A stretch of 64,000 nt of DNA from Metamycoplasma gateae. GTDB lineage: Bacteria > Bacillota_I > Bacilli_A > Mycoplasmatales > Metamycoplasmataceae. Position 1 is the stretch's first letter; each line of letters opens with the position of its first letter. Positions 37,374 to 47,310 of the stretch are shown one piece after another. The notes below the pieces were generated by a model, which had not been told where the DNA came from, ran no database searches, and was given only the letters and a program-made list of their open reading frames with translations. The position numbers and the translations under genes are program-made. The stretch is taken from contig NZ_CP143578.1 in NCBI RefSeq assembly GCF_036352135.1, positions 620,001 to 684,000 of the forward strand, written 5' to 3'.

Positions 37374-38018
37374 TTAATTTGTGCTTCAATCAATTTCAGT
37401 TTTGTTTAAATTCTTTAATTTTTCATTAATTTTTTTGAATATGTTTGAACCTAAAAAACCTCTTCAACAAGAGAGTGGAGATGGGTGAGGTGTTTCAAAA
37501 ATATTTTCTTTATTAACATTAATTTTTTTCATAAAATCAGAAGCATCTTTACCCATTGCTAAAAACAATATATTTTTGTTTCCTTCTAATAATTTATTAA
37601 GTAAATTAATATTAAAAATTTCTCAACCTAAATTTTTATGAGCCAATGTTTTATTTTCTTCAGTTGTTAATATTGTATTGAGTAATAAAACTCCTTGTTT
37701 TTTTCAATTACTTAAATTATTTGAATCTAATTTAGCATTTGGATAAGTATTTTTAATTTCGATAAAAATATTTTTTAAAGATGAAGGAGTTTTTTCGTTG
37801 TTTGTAGAAAAACAAAGACCGTCTGCATTATTATTTGTTGGATATGGATCCTGACCTAAAATAACGAGTTTAAGATTATTGAAATCAAAATCATCAAAAG
37901 CATTAAAAATTTGTTCAGCTTTTGGTACTATTCTCTTTATTTTTAAAATTTTTTCAATATTATTTCAGTATTTTTCTTTCTTTTGTTCTTTTAAAAAATC
38001 TTCAAAATTAAATTTCAT
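37374..38018 (-). CDS. ung: Uracil-DNA glycosylase
   Basis: Removes uracil from DNA as the first step of base excision repair; 214 aa. The water-activating motif VILGQDPYPT (about residues 52-61) and the DNA-intercalation loop HPSPLS (about 182-187) identify family 1. Five TGA Trp codons break it up under the standard code. Its ATG lies inside the end of fmt (11-nt overlap), so translation is coupled. Confidence 0.95.
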
Positions 38019-38862
38019 ATTTAACTTTTTTCTTTCCTTCAAATTGATATTCAATTAAATATAAAAATCCATCTAAAAATTGAATTTTTATAGGAGTACC
38101 TATTTTGTTTTTTGTTGCTCTAAAAATTTTTAATCTTTTATTATTTTGTAATACAAAGGCGCCTGGTTGGTCGTTGAAAGCTCTTATTTTGTTTAGTGCT
38201 TCCTGTGTTGTAAGATTTAAGCTTAATTCTGCTTCTTCGTTTTTTATTTTTGAAGCAAAAGAAACTAGGTTTTCATCTTGAATTTTTCGCTCAAAATTGT
38301 CGTTATAAATGTCCTCAAGTCAATTGCCTATTCTTAATGTTGTTTCATAAGCTAATTTATAAAATAAATCGATTGCTGTATCTTCTTCATTAATTTTTAT
38401 ATCAAAAGATTTTAAAATATCACCAGCATCCATTTTATTAACCATTTCAATTAATGAAACACCAGTTATTTCATCGTTATTTAATAAAGAATATTGTATT
38501 GGTGCGGCTCCACGATATTTTTCTAATAAACTGCCATGAACATTCAACGAAAGTTTAGATGCTAATTTTAATATTTTTTCAGGAATAAATTGTCCAAAAG
38601 AAGCTGTAATAAAAAAATCAAAGTTTATTGATGAAAGTTCATCATATATTTCACCAATTTTGTTAGGTTGAAAGAGAGGAATATTAAATTCATTTGCTAA
38701 TAAAGAAATAGGAGTAGGTAATATATTTTTATTTCTATCCATTTTTTTATTCGGCTGACTTATTAGAGCAATAACCTCAAATCTTTCATCTAATATCAAT
38801 GATTTAAAAATAGTTTTAGAAAATTGTTCTGTACCTGCTAATACTAATCTAATTTTTTTCAT
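38008..38862 (-). CDS. fmt: Methionyl-tRNA formyltransferase
   Basis: Formylates initiator Met-tRNA using 10-formyl-tetrahydrofolate; 284 aa. LVLAGTEQFSK at the start, then FFITASFGQFIPEKIL and the diagnostic SLNVHGSLLEKYRGAAPIQ near residues 103-121 with the catalytic Asn and His. The C-terminal OB-like tRNA-binding domain is present but short. The 3' end overlaps ung by 11 nt. It has no evident ribosome site directly before the ATG. Confidence 0.95.
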
Positions 38863-38892
38863 AAAAAAATTATATAAGATATTTTTTAAAAA

Positions 38893-38919
38893 TAAAAAGC
38901 CAGCTAATAAAGTTGGCTT
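38893..38919 (-). terminator. Terminator of the metalloprotease gene
   Basis: On the minus strand AAGCCAACT, a 5-nt loop, AGCTGGCTT (one G-U pair) and a T run. Confidence 0.8.
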
Positions 38920-38924
38920 AATTA

Positions 38925-40982
38925 TTAATAATTTTCAATGCTGTAGTAGTATTTTTTATCTATTAAATCTTGGTTTAATTTGAATCATTCATATTTTATT
39001 GAAGGAGCATAAAATCTTCTAAATGTAGTAGATTTTCTTTTGTTATTTAGGTATCTTTGATAAAAAATGTCTCCGCTGTTATTTCATTCATTATCATTTA
39101 ATAAAGAAATTACTTCATTATTTTTTTTGTCATTTAAATCATATTTACCATCTTGATTTAAATCTATTCATATACGAATGTCAAATTTATTATTTCTAAA
39201 TTTTTGTTTAATTTTATTTTTATTTAAATCTTTTATAAAGTATGAAACATATTCATATCCTTCTTTAAAAAGGTTTGGGTATATTCAATCTTCATTGTAA
39301 TAATTTTCTTGTTTCTGATTTTTATTATAGTAACGATAAATAGAATTTCATTTTTTCTTTGCTATAAAGTTATAGTCTTGCATATCAAAATCTAATTCCT
39401 CAAAATTACCTTCATTATTTTTTTCTACTAAGATAATTTTTTTATCTAAATTTGAAAATTTTTCATCATTTAATATTTTTGTTGGTAATTGGAAATAACC
39501 ACCAAAATTTAACGTATCTTTTTTATCGTTATGTAGGTTGTAGTTGGTAAAGCTAATTAATTCTCCCCAACCCAATAAATCAATATAAGCTTTAAACAAA
39601 CCTTTATGAAATTGATCTCCCACATTTTCAAAAGGTGTTTCATATTTATTATTTTTTATATTAAAAATATTTGATCTAAAAGTTTCAATTTGATCTTTAA
39701 AAACTCAGTTCGGAGCAAATGTAACTAATTCATTGTTTAAACTTAGTGAGTTTCTTCTTATAACGTTAAGATTTTTTAAAATATCATCACCAGCAGCGTT
39801 AAATATTAGTTCTTTATTACTTTTTACAAAGAAGAAAAAGTTTTCAACTAGGCTTTTATTAGGATTATAAAATCAATAATTAGGCCCTAAAGAAAGTTTT
39901 ATCATTTCACGAGGAAACAACTCAGTAAATGAAAATAAATATCTTATTGATTTTAAATTTGCAGGTGAAGAAAAATTAATACTTTGATATTTGTTATTAT
40001 TGAAAAAATACTTATTACTATTTAATACTTCAAATCGTTTTTTTTCTTCAGCGCTTATATCAACATTAGCTGCTCTAAATAAATCATTTGAGCTAAAATC
40101 CTTATATACGGGAATCTTATTTTTATCATAGTAAAAATCATCTTTTGATCTTAAAAATTTATTTCTGTTTGTATCATCATGATAATTAAGATTAATTCTA
40201 AAATCATTTAAAAATTTTTTATTATTAATTTCAAAATGTTTGAAATCGTGGTCACCATCATATTCGATTAAATCATTATTAGCATACTCATCATTTTTTT
40301 TGATTGCTTTATTGTACATATTATCAATATGATGACTATATTCATGCATTAGTGTGCCAAAAATGATTTCAGCTCGTTTTTCAACGCTTTGAGTCATTAA
40401 AGAACGATTATTATTAATAATATTTTTTATAAATATATACATTTCGTTTCTTCGTGGAAGATATAAACCATTTGTGTTATCTTGAGAAACAAGATTTGTT
40501 TCAACATTAATATTAACTTTTTTTAAAGCATTTATTTCAGGCCCAAACATTGCTCTTTTCTTAAACATATTATTTAAGAAAGTTAATCCTTTGGAACCTA
40601 AATAATATACTGGTGTATTATCTGAATCAATACTAATTGGCTTTTCTACAAATGTTAGATTTCCAACCACGAAATTTTTATTTAAGCTTTCTGATCCATC
40701 GCTTTCTTTTCTGTTAAAAATTATTGCTTTGTCTTTTTCCCTTAATTCAACAACGATATTCTTATTGTTTTGTTTCTTTTCTTTTTCATTTTCAGCTTCA
40801 TTTTTTTCATCATCATTGTTATCTATTGGATTTACAGTTTCTTCTTCCCTTAATTTATTATCAATTTTCTTAAAAATTGCATTATAAGTAAAATATCCGG
40901 CAATACCTAAAATGCCAAAAGAAAAAACGGTAATAAATAAAGCAAATAAAAAAATGCGAAATTTTGATTTTTTCTTTTCCAT
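38925..40982 (-). CDS. Membrane-anchored zinc metalloprotease (MYPU_1760-like family)
   Basis: A 685-aa protein. A basic start (MEKKKSKFRIF) leads into one membrane helix (about residues 9-33), so the large domain should be outside the cell. A charged linker (45-75) follows. LMHEYSHHIDNMY near residue 209 is an HExxH zinc-protease motif. The C-terminal half has many aromatic residues and an ENxNxDGKYDLND-like acidic loop (DLNQDGKYDL, near 625) that resembles a dockerin/EF-hand calcium loop. Overall order recalls the mycoplasma family named after MYPU_1760; this match is from memory. The ribosome site is GGGAGC. Confidence 0.75.
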
Positions 40983-41120
40983 ACTTTTGCTCCCAACATC
41001 ATTTAAGTAAGATATTTTTATTATATTTAATATTATTAAATATTAAAACATAAATCATATCTAAATTTAATAAAAATCTTAATTTATGTATATTAATTAA
41101 AACTTATTATAATTATTACT
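40983..41120. promoter_or_regulatory. Divergent promoter region; leaderless promoter of rsmD
   Basis: A perfect TATAAT (41108-41113) ends 7 nt before the rsmD ATG at 41121, so transcription should start at or next to the A of ATG. No ribosome site is present. The minus-strand metalloprotease gene has GGGAG before its start. The rest is AT-rich without a recognised feature. Confidence 0.6.
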
Positions 41121-41666
41121 ATGTTAAGAATTATAGCTGGAAAATACCGTTCAAGATTATTAAAACAACCTTCAAAAACAACAACAAGACCAACAGTTGA
41201 TAGAGCAAGGGAAGCAATCTTTTCATCAATCCAATTTGATATTGAAAATAAAATTTTTTTAGATCTTTTTTCAGGATCTGGTTCATTTTGTTTGGAAGCA
41301 CTTTCACGCGGAGCAAAGCAAGGAATTTGCATTGAAAAAGATAAAAATGCATATAAGATTATTTTAGAAAATAAGTCTCAATTAAATGAACAAAATTTAT
41401 CAGTTTTTAACACTGATGCTTTGAGTTTTTTGTCTAAAAATAAGGACAAAAAATACGATTTTGTTTATTTAGATCCTCCATTTATTGAAAAAGATTTATT
41501 AATAAAATGTATTGATATTTTAACGAATAATTCAATGATAAATAAAGGTGGAAAAATTATCATTGAAACAGATTGAGCTAACTTTGAATACAGTGCTCAA
41601 AATTTTGAAATATCTAAAGTAAAAAAATATGGAAAAATATATATTTACTTTATTGAATGAAAATAA
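41121..41666 (+). CDS. rsmD: 16S rRNA (guanine966-N2)-methyltransferase
   Basis: Methylates G966 of 16S rRNA with SAM; 181 aa. MLRIIAGKYRSRLL, RPTVDRAREAIFSSI, the SAM-binding LDLFSGSGSFCLEALSRGA (about residues 49-67) and the catalytic YLDPPF (NPPY-like, about 117) are all present. The start is apparently leaderless. gmk follows after about 80 nt. Confidence 0.94.
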
Positions 41667-41747
41667 GCGGTTTTTTATTTATAATTTATAATTAATTATT
41701 ATTTAATAATTACACAATATTGTAATTTAATTAAAAAGGAGTAATTT

Positions 41748-42371
41748 ATGGAAAAAAAATTAATCATTTTTACTGGACCTAGTGGTGTTGGGAAAGGAAC
41801 TGTTGAACAATTCTTATTTAATCAACCAGATTTAAAATTAAAATTATCAGTATCAATAACAACAAGAAACCCAAGAGAAGGTGAAGTTGATGGAATTCAT
41901 TATTATTTTGTTCCTGTAGAAACATTCGAAACCTTTATTAAAGAAAATAAATTGCTAGAATATTCAAAACATTTTGATAATTACTACGGCACATTATACT
42001 CAGAAATTGCTAACATTGGAGCTTCAGGAAAAATTCCATTTATTGAAATTGAAACAAATGGTGCAATGCAAATTATTGAAAAATTCAAAAAAGAAGGAAA
42101 AGAAAATGAACTATGTACTATTTTCTTAATGCCACCTTCACTAACTGAATTAGAAAGAAGATTAGAACTTAGAAATACTGAAACATATGATTTAATTCTA
42201 AAAAGATTGGATAAAGCTAGAGAAGAAATAGTTACATCTTCAATTTTTCAATATGTAGTTGTAAATAATTCAATTGATGATACTGTTTTAAAAGTTAGAG
42301 AAATAATTAAAACTAATTTTTCACATATTATTGATAATAAAAAAGAAGCAGAAGCTGGTAGAAAGGCATAA
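41748..42371 (+). CDS. gmk: Guanylate kinase
   Basis: Phosphorylates GMP to GDP; 207 aa. It shows IIFTGPSGVGKGTVEQFL (P-loop), SITTRNPREGEVDGIHYYFV (GMP-binding), and LERRLELR in the lid region. The ribosome site AAAGGAG is good. It starts the gmk-prpC-prkC-rsgA-rpe cluster, which is conserved in Firmicutes; prpC begins 4 nt after its stop. Confidence 0.96.
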   Translation: MEKKLIIFTGPSGVGKGTVEQFLFNQPDLKLKLSVSITTRNPREGEVDGIHYYFVPVETFETFIKENKLLEYSKHFDNYYGTLYSEIANIGASGKIPFIEIETNGAMQIIEKFKKEGKENELCTIFLMPPSLTELERRLELRNTETYDLILKRLDKAREEIVTSSIFQYVVVNNSIDDTVLKVREIIKTNFSHIIDNKKEAEAGRKA

Positions 42372-42375
42372 ATTA

Positions 42376-43128
42376 ATGAATTATTTTATTAAAACGGATA
42401 AAGGAAAGTTTAGAAAAGAAAATCAGGATAATGCTTCAATTAGTTTTTTAGATAATTGAACATTAGCTGTTTTATGTGACGGAATGGGCGGACATTTTGG
42501 AGGCTCATTGTGTTCAAAAAAAACCATTGATTTTTTATTTGAATATTTTCAAACCCGTTTTAATAAAGATATTGAATTTAATGATAAAAAAAGTATAAAT
42601 AAGTGATTTAATAATGCACTTAGTTATGTTAAAAAAGCACTTAAAAAAATAGCTCTGAATGATACACAATATGAAGATATGGGCACAACCTTAACGGCTG
42701 CTCTAATTTTTAATATTAACAAAGAAACGTATGTTTTTAATATAGGCGATTCTCGGACATATGCTTATAATGGATTATTACACCAAATAACCACAGATCA
42801 AAATTTATTGCATCAACTTATTAATAAAAAAGATAAAAATTTGGATATAGAAAGTTTAAGACTTTTGCCAGACGCCAATAAACTTACTAGTTGTTTAGGA
42901 CCTAATAAAAATATGAAGTGTGATAGCTTTTTATTAAAAAACGATGAAAATATAAAATACTTACTTCTTACTTCAGATGGAGTCCATGATTATATTAATA
43001 AACCTATAATTGAACAAATTATTCAAGATAAAAAACTGAAATTAGAATCTAAAGCTAATAAACTGATCAATATTGCAAAAAAGAACATGTCTAAAGATAA
43101 TTTAACAGTTTTATTATTGGAGTTTTAA
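42376..43128 (+). CDS. prpC: PP2C-type Ser/Thr protein phosphatase
   Basis: A Mg/Mn-dependent phosphatase expected to reverse the neighbouring kinase; 250 aa. Motifs in order: RKENQDNA, LCDGMGGHFGG (metal-binding Asp, about residue 37), MGTTLTAALIF, FNIGDSRTYAY, LLTSDGVHDY and DNLTVLLLEF. It starts 4 nt after gmk and ends 3 nt before prkC, so co-expression is nearly certain. TGA Trp codons occur in the first third. Confidence 0.95.
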
Positions 43129-43131
43129 ATC

Positions 43132-44157
43132 ATGGAAGTATTAAAAAAATTAGATAAATTTGAAAATATTAATAAACATTTCAAAGACTTTGTTTTAATC
43201 GGAAGAGGCGGATATGGTGAAGTTTATTCGGCTACTTTTATAAAAGCTAATAAAAGAGTTGCAATAAAAATATTAACTGTTCCTGATGCAACTAAAAAAA
43301 CCATTAATCAAATAAGATTTAAAAACGAATGCAATGTTTTAAAAAATATTAGTTCAAAAAATGTTGTAAGGATGATAGGTTATTTTGTAAGTGAAGATGA
43401 ATCTTATTATGCAATGGAATTAATTAAAGGTACTAATCTTAAATCCTTAATTGCAAAGAACAAAAAAATACCTGTTGAGGAAGCAATAAGAATTGCAACC
43501 GAAATATGTCAAGGACTTAGTGATATTCACTTAGCAAATGTTATACACCGTGATTTAAAACCAAGTAATATCTTAATTGAAGATACCACAAACACCGTTA
43601 AACTAATAGACTTTGGTATTTCATTAAGTGAAGAATGTTTAAGAGTAACGGCTGATAACAAAACAGTTGGATCGGTTCAATATCTAGCTCCAGAAATTCC
43701 AACAAGAAAACAAGGGCCTTCAATTCAAAGTGATATATATGCATTTGGGATGATTCTTTATGAGATGTTAGCAGGTCACCCTGTTTATCAAGGGATTGAT
43801 ACTCAATCAGTATTATTACTTCAAATAAACGGTAAAATTCCTCCACTTGAAGGAGTTGGAAAAACAATTCCACAAGCGGTAGAAAATATTATCATAAGGT
43901 GTACTGCTAAGAAACCTGAAGATAGATATAAAAATTGTTATGAAATAATGAATGATTTAAAACATTGTTTAAGTCATCAAGCTAGTTTAGAAGAAAAATT
44001 AGTTATTGAGGATTTAAACAAACCAAAGAAAAAAAATAAAAAGATATTAAGTAAAAAACAAAAAATAAATAAGGCTATAACAATTTCGTTAATTACAGCT
44101 GGTGCAATTGCTGTATTATCACTAATAATTTACTTTATTGTTACTGCTATTATTTAA
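43132..44157 (+). CDS. prkC: Eukaryotic-like Ser/Thr protein kinase without PASTA domains
   Basis: A membrane-anchored protein kinase, 341 aa. IGRGGYGEVY (Gly loop, about residue 23), VAIKIL (Lys), HRDLKPSNIL (catalytic loop, about 140), DFGIS (Mg, about 160) and YLAPEI are intact. A basic stretch at residues 300-315 precedes one C-terminal membrane helix (about 318-340), and the protein then stops. The PASTA repeats that sense peptidoglycan in Firmicutes are missing, which fits an organism without a cell wall. It pairs with prpC just upstream. Confidence 0.95.
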   Translation: MEVLKKLDKFENINKHFKDFVLIGRGGYGEVYSATFIKANKRVAIKILTVPDATKKTINQIRFKNECNVLKNISSKNVVRMIGYFVSEDESYYAMELIKGTNLKSLIAKNKKIPVEEAIRIATEICQGLSDIHLANVIHRDLKPSNILIEDTTNTVKLIDFGISLSEECLRVTADNKTVGSVQYLAPEIPTRKQGPSIQSDIYAFGMILYEMLAGHPVYQGIDTQSVLLLQINGKIPPLEGVGKTIPQAVENIIIRCTAKKPEDRYKNCYEIMNDLKHCLSHQASLEEKLVIEDLNKPKKKNKKILSKKQKINKAITISLITAGAIAVLSLIIYFIVTAII

Positions 44158-44175
44158 AGGAATAAAATAAAAGAT

Positions 44176-45024
44176 ATGGAAAAAGGAAAAATTGTAAAAT
44201 CGGTAGCTGGCTTTTATGATGTAAAGTCATTTGAAGATAAAGAAACTTATCGCGTAAGAGGCTCAGGAAAACTTAGACTATTAGATATGAAACCAATAGT
44301 TGGCGACAATGTTGAATTTGAAAGAGAAGGACTAATACATCATATTTTAGGACGAAAGAATTTTTTCATTCGCCCTAAAATCGCAAACGTTGACCAAGCT
44401 ATAGTTGTTATGTCCTTAGTTGAACCTGAATTTAGTTCACAATTAGTTGATAAATTTTTAATCATCATTGAAAACAAAAATGTTGAACCCATTATTGTAT
44501 TAACTAAAAAAGATTTAACTACAACCTCAAAAATAAACTTTTATAAAGACCAAGGATATAAGGTTTTTGAAATTAATTACGAGGAAAATACCGGTTTTGA
44601 TGGATTAAAAGATATCTTTAGACATAAAACAAGTTTTTTTGTCGGGCAAACAGGTGTTGGTAAAACTACATTGATAAATTACTTAGCAAAAACAAATTTT
44701 GAAACACAGGCAATTTCAAAAGCCTTGAACAGAGGAAAACATACAACTAGAGAAGTAAGCTTAATTAATTTTAATGGTGGTGAAATAATTGATACTCCAG
44801 GGTTTTCATCAATTGAATTTGATTTAACAATTGATGAAATGCCTACTGCATTTAAATCATTCAAAGAAGCATCTGTTTTATGTAAGTTTAGAAGTTGTAA
44901 ACATTATCATGAAAGAATTGAAGATTGCGAAGTAAAAAGAAGAGTACAACAAGGAATAATAAAAGAAGAAAGATATGAAAACTATAAAAGCTTTCTAAAA
45001 AGAATGTTGGAACCACTATTTTAA
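44176..45024 (+). CDS. rsgA: Ribosome small-subunit maturation GTPase
   Basis: A circularly permuted GTPase that checks late 30S assembly; 282 aa. The N-terminal OB fold is followed by the G4 motif VLTKKDL, then FVGQTGVGKTTLINYL (G1) and DTPGF (G3) in permuted order. The C-terminal zinc site is CKFRSCKHYHERIEDC. It lies in the usual position after the kinase and before rpe. Confidence 0.96.
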   Translation: MEKGKIVKSVAGFYDVKSFEDKETYRVRGSGKLRLLDMKPIVGDNVEFEREGLIHHILGRKNFFIRPKIANVDQAIVVMSLVEPEFSSQLVDKFLIIIENKNVEPIIVLTKKDLTTTSKINFYKDQGYKVFEINYEENTGFDGLKDIFRHKTSFFVGQTGVGKTTLINYLAKTNFETQAISKALNRGKHTTREVSLINFNGGEIIDTPGFSSIEFDLTIDEMPTAFKSFKEASVLCKFRSCKHYHERIEDCEVKRRVQQGIIKEERYENYKSFLKRMLEPLF

Positions 45025-45040
45025 TTTAAGGAGTTGATAA

Positions 45041-45691
45041 ATGAAAAAAATTAGTCCGTCAATATTAGATGTTAAAAAGGAAAATTTAATCAGTTATGTT
45101 AATCAATTAATAGAGTGAAACATTGATAACATACATTATGATGTTATGGATAATAAGTTTGTTCCAAATAGTGCTCTTAGTTTTGAAGAAATAAAAAGCA
45201 TATATAATAAATGTCCAAGTCATAAAATGGATATTCACTTGATGGTTGAAGACGTTTTTTATTACTTTAATTTATATAAAAAATTCAACGCGATTTTAAC
45301 TTTTCATTATGAAGCTTTTAAAAATAAAGAATCATTACAAGAAATAATTAAAAAAGCAAAAGAAGAAAAAGTGCAATTAGGAATTGCATTTAATCCAGAT
45401 ACTGATGTTTCAAAAATAATTCCTTTATTAAAAGATTTTGCCTTAGTTTTGCCAATGAGTGTATACCCGGGAAAAGGCGGGCAAGCCTTTATTGAAAATA
45501 CATTAGATAAAGTAAAAACCTTAAAAGAATTCATTACTAAAAATAATTTAAATACCATCATACAAATAGATGGCGGAATAAAAGATTTTAATATAAAAAA
45601 ATGTTTCGATGCAGGCATTGACCTAGCGGTGGTAGGATCATATTTAGTTAATAATTTTTCATTTGAAACAATTAAAAAACTATTAAACTAA
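45041..45691 (+). CDS. rpe: Ribulose-phosphate 3-epimerase
   Basis: Interconverts ribulose-5-phosphate and xylulose-5-phosphate in the pentose phosphate pathway; 216 aa. The start KKISPSILD, then HYDVMDNKFVPN, DIHLMVED, MSVYPGKGGQAFI and QIDGGIKDFN are the conserved metal- and phosphate-binding strands of this TIM barrel. The AAGGAG ribosome site is 8 nt before the ATG. One TGA Trp lies early. It works with rpiB further right. Confidence 0.95.
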
Positions 45692-45714
45692 TTTTAAAAA
45701 ATAGGAGAAGAAAT

Positions 45715-47310
45715 ATGTTTGATAATAAAAAACAAGAAGAAAGAAAAAAATTACATAATTCAATTTGAAAAATTGCAGAAGATTTAAGAGGCTCTGTTGA
45801 TGGTTGAGATTTTAAACAGTATGTTTTGGTTACCCTTTTCTACCGTTTTATCTCTGAAAATATAACTAAATATATTAATGATAATGAACGCGCAGCCGGC
45901 ACTGCTGATTTTGATTATTCTTTAATGACTGATGAAGAAGCTATGATTTCTAAAGAATTTTTAGTTAAAGAAAAAGGATTTTTTATTAAACCTTCTTCAT
46001 TATTTACTAACGTTGTAAAAAATGGTAAAGATAATGAAAATTTAAATGAAATTTTAAATAATGTTTTTAAAGAAATTGAAGCTTCTGCTATTGGAACTGA
46101 ATCTGAAGAAGATTTAAAAGGATTATTTAGTGATATGGACACTAATAATAATCGTTTAGGTTCAACAGTAATTGAAAGAAATAAAAAACTATATAGCATT
46201 TTAAAACACATCGAATCATTAGATCTTGGAAATTATCAGGATAATACTATCGATGTTTTTGGTGATGCATATGAATTTTTAATGAGTATGTATGCTTCTT
46301 CTGCTGGAAAATCGGGGGGGGAATTCTTTACACCACAAGAAGTATCAGAACTACTTGCAAGACTAACATTAATAGATTTTAACGATGAAAATAAAGGCGA
46401 TAAAAAAGAAATTGATAAGGTTTATGATCCTTGTTGTGGGTCAGGTTCCTTATTATTAAAATATGCAAAAATCTTGGGAAAAGAAAATGTTAAAGAATCT
46501 TTTAGTGGTCAAGAAATCAATTTAACAACTTATAACTTAGCAAGAATTAATATGTTCTTACACGATATTAATTTTGATAAATTCCATATAAGATTAGGTA
46601 ATACCTTGACAAACCCATTACACCAAGATGAAAAACCATTTGATGCAATAGTTTCAAATCCTCCATATTCAATTAAATGAGATGGAGATTCAAATGTTAA
46701 TTTGATAAATGATGAAAGATTTTCAGTTACAACATTAGCACCTAAATCAAAAGCTGATTTAGCATTTGTTTTACATATGATTAATCATCTCTCAGCAGAT
46801 GGAACTGCGGCAATTGTTGAATTCCCTGGAACACTTTATAGAAGTGGAGCTGAGGCTGATATTAGAAAATGAATGGTCGAAAATAAAAACGTAGTGGATA
46901 CAATTATCCAACTACCTGCTAATTTATTCTTTGGAACTTCTATTTCTACATGTATTTTGGTATTAAGAAAAAATAAAACAGACACTAATGTATTTTTTGT
47001 CGATGCATCAGATGAATTTGTTAAAGAAACTAAAACAAGTAAATTAACAGAAGAAAATATAATTAAAATCTTAGATTCTGTAAGATTTAAAAAAGATGTA
47101 CAAGGCTTTTCAAAACTAGTATCTTTAGAAGAAATAAAACAAAACGACTTTAATTTATCAGTTAATAATTATGTTATTAAAAACGATGAAAAAGAAAAAA
47201 TTGATATTAAAAAATTAAATGCTGAATTAAAACAAACAGTTACTAAAATTAACGATCTACGTTTACAAATCGATCAAATTATCGAACAATTAGAAGGTAA
47301 AGATGACTAG
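45715..47310 (+). CDS. hsdM: Type I restriction-modification methylase (M) subunit, with G8 tract
   Basis: The adenine-N6 methyltransferase subunit of a Type I system, 531 aa; with HsdS it methylates host DNA, and with HsdR it forms the restriction complex. A helical N-terminal domain (residues 1-160) is followed by [20 protein letters not shown] (about 195-214), [15 protein letters not shown] (SAM-binding motif I, about 240) and SNPPYSIKW (catalytic NPPY, about 315). The codons for SGGE read TCG GGG GGG GAA, an unbroken run of eight G (46314-46321) that is very unusual in this AT-rich sequence. The ribosome site is AGGAG. The 3' end overlaps hsdS by 8 nt. Confidence 0.96.
46314..46321 (+). 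repeat. Poly-G8 tract inside hsdM
   Basis: Eight consecutive Gs within the codons of the conserved SGGE motif. A slip of one base would shift the frame at about residue 200, before the SAM and catalytic motifs, and inactivate the M subunit. Confidence 0.85.
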
